DNA of 64,000 nucleotides, taken from positions 2,485,001 to 2,549,000 of the forward strand of contig NZ_CP059692.1 of assembly GCF_014058705.1 (NCBI RefSeq). Reading direction: 5' to 3'. Below the pieces are notes generated by a model. That model had not been told where the DNA came from. It searched no databases and worked only from the letters and a program-made list of their open reading frames with translations. The position numbers and the translations under genes are program-made. Of this stretch, positions 59,610-64,000 are shown in pieces (the first letter of the stretch is position 1; the number at the start of each line of letters is the position of its first letter). Source of the DNA: Aureimonas mangrovi. Its GTDB lineage: Bacteria > Pseudomonadota > Alphaproteobacteria > Rhizobiales > Rhizobiaceae.

Positions 59610-60782
59610 ATGCCAGTCGCGCTTTTCGCGTTGGCAATTGGCGCGTTCGGCATTGGACTGACCGAATTCGTCGTTGCCGGCATCCTTCCCCAGATCGCGA
59701 CAGGCTTCGGCGTCGACATTCCGACCGCGGGCCTGATGGCGACGACTTACGCGCTCGGCGTCTTCGTCGGCGCGCCGATCCTGACCGTGCTCGGCGCACG
59801 CGTGCCTCGCAAGACGATGCTGATGGTCCTGGCAGGAATTTTCACGACGGGCAGCGTCCTGACGGCACTCGCTCCGACCTTCGAGATCGCGCTCGCCGGT
59901 CGGATCATCACGGCCTTCAACCACGGTACGTTCTTCGGCATCGGTTCGATCATCGCGGCGTCGCTGGTCGCCAGAGAGCGACAGGCCAGCGCGATTGCCT
60001 TCATGTTTTCCGGGCTGACGCTCGCCAACCTTTTCGGTGTTCCGTTCGGGACCTGGCTGGCGCAGGCTTACGACTGGCGTCTGGTGTTCTGGCTGATCGC
60101 GGCCATCGGTCTAGTGACCGTCGGCAGCGTGGCGCTTCTCGTTCCCCGGATCGGAGCCGGCAAGGCGATCGCGTTTAAGGAAGAACTGCGCGCTTTCGTG
60201 GATCCGCAGGTTCTCCTCGCCATGGGGATCACGGTGTTCGGTCCTGCGGCCTTCTTCACCTCGATCACTTACATCGCGCCGATGATGCTGGAGAAAGCGC
60301 AGTTCACGGACGCCGGCATCGCTTGGCTGATGGTTCTGTTCGGTCTCGGCCTCGCAGTCGGAAACTGGCTCGGGGGCCGCTTCGCCGACCGCTCGCTGTT
60401 CGGGACACTGTTCGTCACTCTCGCTGCGCAGGCCATCGTTCTGTTTGTCTTCTGGATCGGCGTCGGCAGCCCGATCGTCGCCTACGCGTCCGTATTCCTG
60501 ATGGCCGCCTTCGGTTTCGCCACAGTGTCCCCGATTCAGAAACTGGTGATGGACCGGGCCCGAAGCGCTGGAGCTCCGACCATGGCTGCGTCGGTGAACA
60601 TCGGCATGTTCAATCTCGGCAACGCGATCGGCGCGTGGGCCGGCGGCGCAACGATCGCAGCCGGCTTCGGTCTGGCATCGCCGAACTGGGCGGGCGCGCT
60701 TCTATCGCTCGTCGCTCTGGCTCTCGCGGTAATGGCTTGGGCCAGCGCAGGCAAGGAAACGCAGATCGCTCCCGCCCGGTAG
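59610..60782 (+). CDS. MFS transporter (AraJ/arabinose-efflux type)
   Basis: Inner-membrane exporter of 390 residues with twelve hydrophobic helices. The start reads PVALFALAIGAFGIGLTEFVVAGILPQIA, the classic first helix of the DHA1 (drug/sugar efflux) group, and a motif-A-like loop LGARVPRKTMLM follows. ATG at 59610 has TTTTGGAG ahead; a TTG at 59598 is less likely. The divergent Lrp-type gene probably controls it. Confidence 0.9.
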   Translation: MPVALFALAIGAFGIGLTEFVVAGILPQIATGFGVDIPTAGLMATTYALGVFVGAPILTVLGARVPRKTMLMVLAGIFTTGSVLTALAPTFEIALAGRIITAFNHGTFFGIGSIIAASLVARERQASAIAFMFSGLTLANLFGVPFGTWLAQAYDWRLVFWLIAAIGLVTVGSVALLVPRIGAGKAIAFKEELRAFVDPQVLLAMGITVFGPAAFFTSITYIAPMMLEKAQFTDAGIAWLMVLFGLGLAVGNWLGGRFADRSLFGTLFVTLAAQAIVLFVFWIGVGSPIVAYASVFLMAAFGFATVSPIQKLVMDRARSAGAPTMAASVNIGMFNLGNAIGAWAGGATIAAGFGLASPNWAGALLSLVALALAVMAWASAGKETQIAPAR

Positions 60783-61036
60783 GGGCGACGATCGGATACG
60801 ACTCGCGTGCGGCATTGTACGGCAGTGCATCGGCGGGATAATCGTGGGCTGCTCGAGTACTTGAACTGGGGAACGATGGCTCGAGGCCATCTACCTCCCC
60901 CTCACCTTCTCCGCCGCCGCCGATCGGTCGCCCGCTACCCCGCCGCCTCCTGCAGCGCCACGCCCATGGGTACGCGGGGCCGTTCATTAGTAAAGCCTGT
61001 GCTTGTGCAAGCCGCGAGGCTAGCCGATAGAGGCTT

Positions 61037-61417
61037 ATGAGCGGAGAGTTCGCCAGCAAGCGTGCGTCATGGGCATCGGCAGCCAGGTGGGTCGCCGTCG
61101 TTTGCTGCGTGGCATTCGCCGTCGTATTTGCCAGCCAGGCCTCTCATCGCATCGCGTTCGCCGGATCGATCACCGGCGAAAGCCTGACCGTCGCGGACTT
61201 GACGAGTGTTGCGGCACCTAGCCGCCTCGTCCTTCAGCGGCTGTCGCCTCATGAAGTGTCCGCGGTGTCGCCGAGCATAGACGGCACAAGACCGTCACCT
61301 TCCGCCGATAGAGTTGACCCTTCGGTGTGGGTGCCGGCCACGTATGTGTATCGCTTTGAAGGTGCCCGACCCTCGCTCGCTCGCCGATGGAACCCGGCTC
61401 GCGCTCCTCCTCGCTGA
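61037..61417 (+). CDS. Hypothetical membrane-anchored protein
   Basis: Predicted protein of 126 residues with one N-terminal membrane helix (WVAVVCCVAFAVVFASQASH) and a soluble C-terminal part without recognisable domain; the Arg/Pro-rich end looks poorly constrained. RBS-like GAGG lies before ATG at 61037. Evidence is limited to the frame, the helix and the weak ribosome site. Confidence 0.4.
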   Translation: MSGEFASKRASWASAARWVAVVCCVAFAVVFASQASHRIAFAGSITGESLTVADLTSVAAPSRLVLQRLSPHEVSAVSPSIDGTRPSPSADRVDPSVWVPATYVYRFEGARPSLARRWNPARAPPR

Positions 61418-61469
61418 ACCGTCATCGCAAGTATCTCGGCCCGTCCGGCCTTACCCGATGCGCTCGACC

Positions 61470-61488
61470 CTTCAGGCTCAGCCTGAAG
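61470..61488. repeat. Extragenic palindrome
   Basis: CTTCAGGCT-C-AGCCTGAAG, perfect 9-bp arms around one base. It resembles short REP-like palindromes found between genes in alphaproteobacteria. It is not followed by a T-run. Confidence 0.5.
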
Positions 61489-61513
61489 TGGCGAGCTTCC
61501 GCGAGTACCTGTC

Positions 61514-61813
61514 ATGTCCGCAACGAAACTATCCCGCTCGGAAGCGATCAGTCGCGCGCGCGCGCACGCTCACGAAGTTGCCCCTGTTCCAGTCGAAGAA
61601 CCTTTGATGCCAGCATTGAGCTGCATCTTCATCCTGCCGATCGCCCCCATCCTGATCGATATCATCGCCGATGAACTGCGCTGGACCTTCAGCCCCTACG
61701 TTTGGGGTGCGATCATCCTCGTCGCTCTCATCATCTTCATCCCACTGGAGATGAAGCGCCGGACCAATGAGCGGATCTACGAGATAGAACTGAAGCGACT
61801 CCTCAAAGAGTAG
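61514..61813 (+). CDS. Small membrane protein, unknown
   Basis: Protein of 99 residues with two hydrophobic segments (LSCIFILPIAPILIDIIA and FSPYVWGAIILVALIIFIPL) and a charged C-terminal helix (EMKRRTNERIYEIELKRLLKE). Start at 61514 is assumed; a later ATG at 61607 is possible. No family recognised. Confidence 0.5.
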   Translation: MSATKLSRSEAISRARAHAHEVAPVPVEEPLMPALSCIFILPIAPILIDIIADELRWTFSPYVWGAIILVALIIFIPLEMKRRTNERIYEIELKRLLKE

Positions 61814-61929
61814 CACTTGGTGCAGGTCCGACCCCTGCACCACACGAGTACCCTTGCGTCACTATGCGGCATAGGAGAATGCCTCCGGCCGACGTCATCT
61901 CCATCCACCACGCGATGGAGATGCCTGCG

Positions 61930-62058
61930 ATGACGGACGAGAAGACGCCTGCTCCAAGGCTCAGACAGCCGTTTGGTCTGAGGAAGCTCTTGGTCAGCTT
62001 CGCTTCGGGCGCCGTCATCCTTGTCGGCATCTACTTCGTAGCCACGGTTCTTGTTTGA
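61930..62058 (+). CDS. Very small membrane protein (42 residues)
   Basis: Product TDEKTPAPRLRQPFGLRK followed by one membrane helix (LLVSFASGAVILVGIYFVATVLV). GGAG lies 11 bases before ATG at 61930. The profile (short basic lead and one helix) is common in real small membrane proteins, but nothing more supports it. Confidence 0.5.
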   Translation: MTDEKTPAPRLRQPFGLRKLLVSFASGAVILVGIYFVATVLV

Positions 62059-62380
62059 TGCGCACGCTTTGCCGTGCTTCGTCGGAGACGCACCCCGGCG
62101 ACCCGTCTACGTCGTTTGACGCATAACACTCACCGAGCCCCCGATGTTAGTTCCAGGACCATGGAAGACGACACGCCTCCGCATCGCGATCCCGGCCTGT
62201 TCCTCATCCTCGGTTTGCGCTCTTTATCATTGCGGCTCACATGGCCGGAGTGACCCTGTAGGCGGCCAGGTCTCCAACCAGTGATCTCGGCAAAGCGGCG
62301 CATGATCGGGGCGGCCTCGGTGGTGCGGCAGGTCCGACGCTCCGGCAGAGCCGAAGCCGCCCTATCCCAGCATAATGGCA
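62059..62380. other. Region without a supported gene
   Basis: About 320 bases following the 42-residue gene and running up to the PACE gene, with open frames on both strands but no convincing ribosome site or recognisable protein. Confidence 0.5.
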
Positions 62381-62836
62381 TCACGCCTCGTTGTAGGTTG
62401 ATGGCAACTTAAAAACGGCATCGAAGAGCCATGTGAAGACGAACGTGTAGACGAGAAAGAATACGAGTATGGCCGCTTCCATCTTCGTAGCTTCCCATAC
62501 TCCGACCCCGTACCAGAGCATGTACAAAGGCACGATGAGAAGGAACAGTCCCGCCTCGAACCCAACCGCGTGGGTGAGGCGAAGCGAAACCGTTCGCTCG
62601 GTCAGGCCCCTGCGATTCTCCCACTTTTCCCACATTGAATTAAACACGTAGTTCCACAGGATCGCGATCACAGATACGGCTGCGGCTGCAGGAAGAGAGT
62701 TTATCACCGGCCCTCCCGCCAATGCCATGAGAAGGAGGGTGGATAAGATGATGGCGAAGAATTCGAAGGTTACGACATAAACGACACGACGTGATCGCGG
62801 CTGCAAAAACAACACGTACTCGACTCCGCGAGCCAT
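62381..62836 (-). CDS. PACE-family multidrug efflux protein
   Basis: Inner-membrane protein of 151 residues with four helices arranged as two tandem pairs. RRVVYVVTFEFFAIILSTLLLMALAGG and AVSVIAILWNYVFNSMWEKWE form the first pair; LTHAVGFEAGLFLLIVPLYML and VYTFVFTWLFDAVF the second; E in FEFF and the WNYVFN motif are hallmarks of the AceI/PACE group, which exports biocides such as chlorhexidine or polyamine-like compounds. Full length for the family. Confidence 0.88.
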   Translation of the reverse strand: MARGVEYVLFLQPRSRRVVYVVTFEFFAIILSTLLLMALAGGPVINSLPAAAAVSVIAILWNYVFNSMWEKWENRRGLTERTVSLRLTHAVGFEAGLFLLIVPLYMLWYGVGVWEATKMEAAILVFFLVYTFVFTWLFDAVFKLPSTYNEA

Positions 62837-63039
62837 TGCGGCTCTTCCTGAAAGAGCCGGTCCGTCCCGGTCATCTGAATCTGGTTGGCGACGGAACGCC
62901 CGGTGCGGCTACGGTTTCTGCGGCACGAGCCCAGAAATACGGACTCTTCACCGCGGGTCAAGGAGCACGCGCTTCCATGGCCAATGCCGGGCAAGGCTCA
63001 TGGGCACCTGTGCGAGTAGCTTACCGCCCCACGCCGATC

Positions 63040-63444
63040 CTACGGATACACCACCGACCGCGAGTACCAGGGTAGGCCGCAGTCGGAGAAGATTCCCGCG
63101 TGCATCTGGGTCTGCACATCCTCGGGGCTCGCTGCAATAAGGTACGGCGACGTGATGCCCGGACCCAACGCGCGACCTCGCGAGATGACTTGGGCAGGCA
63201 CGGCCTCCACCTGTCGGGACACTGCGCCGAACTCCCCGATGTATCACGGCCAGCCCCGCGCGTCGCAGTCGCGGTTCTTGGTGAAGCGGAAGCTGACAAG
63301 TGAACCCTCTCCGCTCGGGGCGATGCTCTCGATGGTGAACCGGGAATAGACCGGGAAGAACTGGGTCTCGGCCGCCGGGCCGATGAGATAGGCGAGCATG
63401 GCGACCGTGACGGCGGCGATGATCGCAAGCGGAATCTTAGCCAC
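63040..63444 (-). pseudogene. Small membrane-anchored protein gene broken by an in-frame UGA
   Basis: From GTG at 63444 (ribosome site GAGGGGAGGG) the frame encodes an N-terminal helix (KIPLAIIAAVTVAMLAYLIG), then FFPVYSRFTIESIAPSGEGSLVSFRF and CDARGWP, and is stopped by TGA at 63246-63244. The same frame goes on without interruption for 67 codons (YIGEFGAVSRQVEAVPAQV to GLPWYSRSVVYP) to a TAG at 63042-63040. The TGA may have been TGG. The second part has no good start of its own. The intact product would be about 134 residues; I do not recognise its family but its outline fits phage- or element-borne small proteins. Confidence 0.6.
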
Positions 63445-63466
63445 CAAGAGGCCCTCCCCTCGGCAT

Positions 63467-63994
63467 ATGAGCCGGTCCCGCTTTCTCCGCGCCATCAAGC
63501 GCCAAGACTTCTATCGGCCGATGCTGCGCGCCCTCGATCGGGCCGGCGTTACCGAGTTCCAGATTCTGCCGCCGACGGGCCTTGGACATCCCATCCTCAC
63601 CTTCTACAACGGCCTAACGAGGGTCCACATCTCCCTGCCCGGCACGCCGAACGGGCGGCGCCAGCATCTACGTGCCGCGTGCCATCCGCCAGTCTATGCG
63701 GAAGGCGAAGGCGGCAATCGCCGAAAGGAGCGCGCGTTGATCAATCCTCGCACCCTCCAGCCGGCCGGTGACGTCTTCCCGCCTCGCGATGAGTGGGACA
63801 TTGCCGCCTACGACGCCGACGAGGTGGTCGCCGGCTTCCGCGAAAGCACGCCGGACGACCCGCTTCCGAGTCCGAACCGCTCACCCGCCTATCGCTGGGG
63901 CTCGATCAACCGCGCTCGCGATAGGCAGGTGCCGGACGATGGCTTCGACGCGATCCGGCAAGCCTTCATCCGTATGCGAAAGAACGCGCACTGA
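63467..63994 (+). CDS. Hypothetical protein, possibly from a mobile element
   Basis: Protein of 175 residues. The N-terminal half, SRSRFLRAIKRQDFYRPMLRALDRAGVTEFQILPPTGLGHPILTFYNGLTRVHISLPGTPNG, looks like a small alpha-beta fold; the C-terminal half is disordered and Asp/Arg/Pro-rich. It is divergent from the broken gene, with starts 22 bases apart. No family was recognised; phage origin is only suspected. Confidence 0.6.
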   Translation: MSRSRFLRAIKRQDFYRPMLRALDRAGVTEFQILPPTGLGHPILTFYNGLTRVHISLPGTPNGRRQHLRAACHPPVYAEGEGGNRRKERALINPRTLQPAGDVFPPRDEWDIAAYDADEVVAGFRESTPDDPLPSPNRSPAYRWGSINRARDRQVPDDGFDAIRQAFIRMRKNAH

Positions 63995-64000
63995 TGGCGG

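Noticed and set aside
62130-62384. Minus-strand frame of 84 codons downstream of the PACE gene
   Set aside because: No ribosome site and no recognisable product; left as non-coding.
63040-63222. 60-codon minus-strand frame as an independent gene
   Set aside because: It is in phase with the frame upstream of the TGA and lacks a ribosome site, so it is better seen as the 3' part of a broken gene.
1-64000. CRISPR arrays, tRNA or rRNA genes
   Set aside because: No spaced direct-repeat array, no tRNA cloverleaf and no rRNA-like sequence was seen on reading; a covariance-model search would be needed to exclude small RNAs.

Overview
The window is about 64 kb of high-GC DNA from an alphaproteobacterium, most likely Hyphomicrobiales (Rhizobiales), possibly near Aurantimonadaceae; the family placement is inference. 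The grounds are the gene content and order: glnE, a two-component pair and degP; the ccmIEFH cytochrome c maturation operon; feuPQ; a complete rhizobial-type gene transfer agent (GTA) cluster; a DivJ-like kinase; and several rhizobial DUF genes (DUF1491, DUF2336, DUF5330, DUF1214/DUF1254). No rRNA, tRNA, CRISPR array or intact insertion sequence was seen.

Layout. 1-4.3 kb: glnE (partial), an OmpR-type two-component pair and a DegP protease on the minus strand. 4.5-7.6 kb: gabD and cysG on the plus strand. 7.7-14.8 kb: ccmIEFH, a surface lipoprotein, feuQ, feuP and a small exported protein. 14.9-29.5 kb: the GTA structural operon, transcribed right to left from gene 1 to gene 15 plus a holin-like gene. 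29.5-40.9 kb: housekeeping and envelope genes (YcgN family, bifunctional PBP, DUF1214/1254 pair, DUF2336, DUF1491, peptidoglycan-binding protein, DivJ-like kinase, SufE), then a two-gene unit resembling the GTA activators gafY and gafZ, and a ModE-type regulator. 41-44.8 kb: a three-subunit molybdenum hydroxylase of PaoABC type. 44.9-47.5 kb: anmK and a MATE exporter. 47.9-52.4 kb: a cell-surface locus resembling holdfast-anchor genes hfaA, hfaB and hfaD, then an outer-membrane barrel with collagen-like repeats. 52.5-56.1 kb: a ribose-type sugar ABC transporter. 56.4-64 kb: small hypothetical genes, an Lrp regulator divergent from an MFS exporter, a PACE efflux protein and a broken gene.

The most notable system is the GTA and its apparent control. 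A sigma70-like promoter lies just upstream of gene 1, but a strong intrinsic terminator sits between promoter and start codon. Further terminator-like hairpins follow the capsid gene (weak T-tract) and precede the major tail gene (strong). About 10 kb away lies a gene pair with the DnaA-like HTH and DUF6456 domains of GafY and GafZ; in Caulobacter the GafZ protein is reported to be an anti-terminator. The arrangement therefore looks like terminator-gated expression. The capsid gene, however, has an in-frame amber codon six codons after its best ribosome binding site, so whether particles are made is open. The putative Hfa locus and the collagen-repeat outer-membrane protein form a second point of interest, a possible surface-attachment island.
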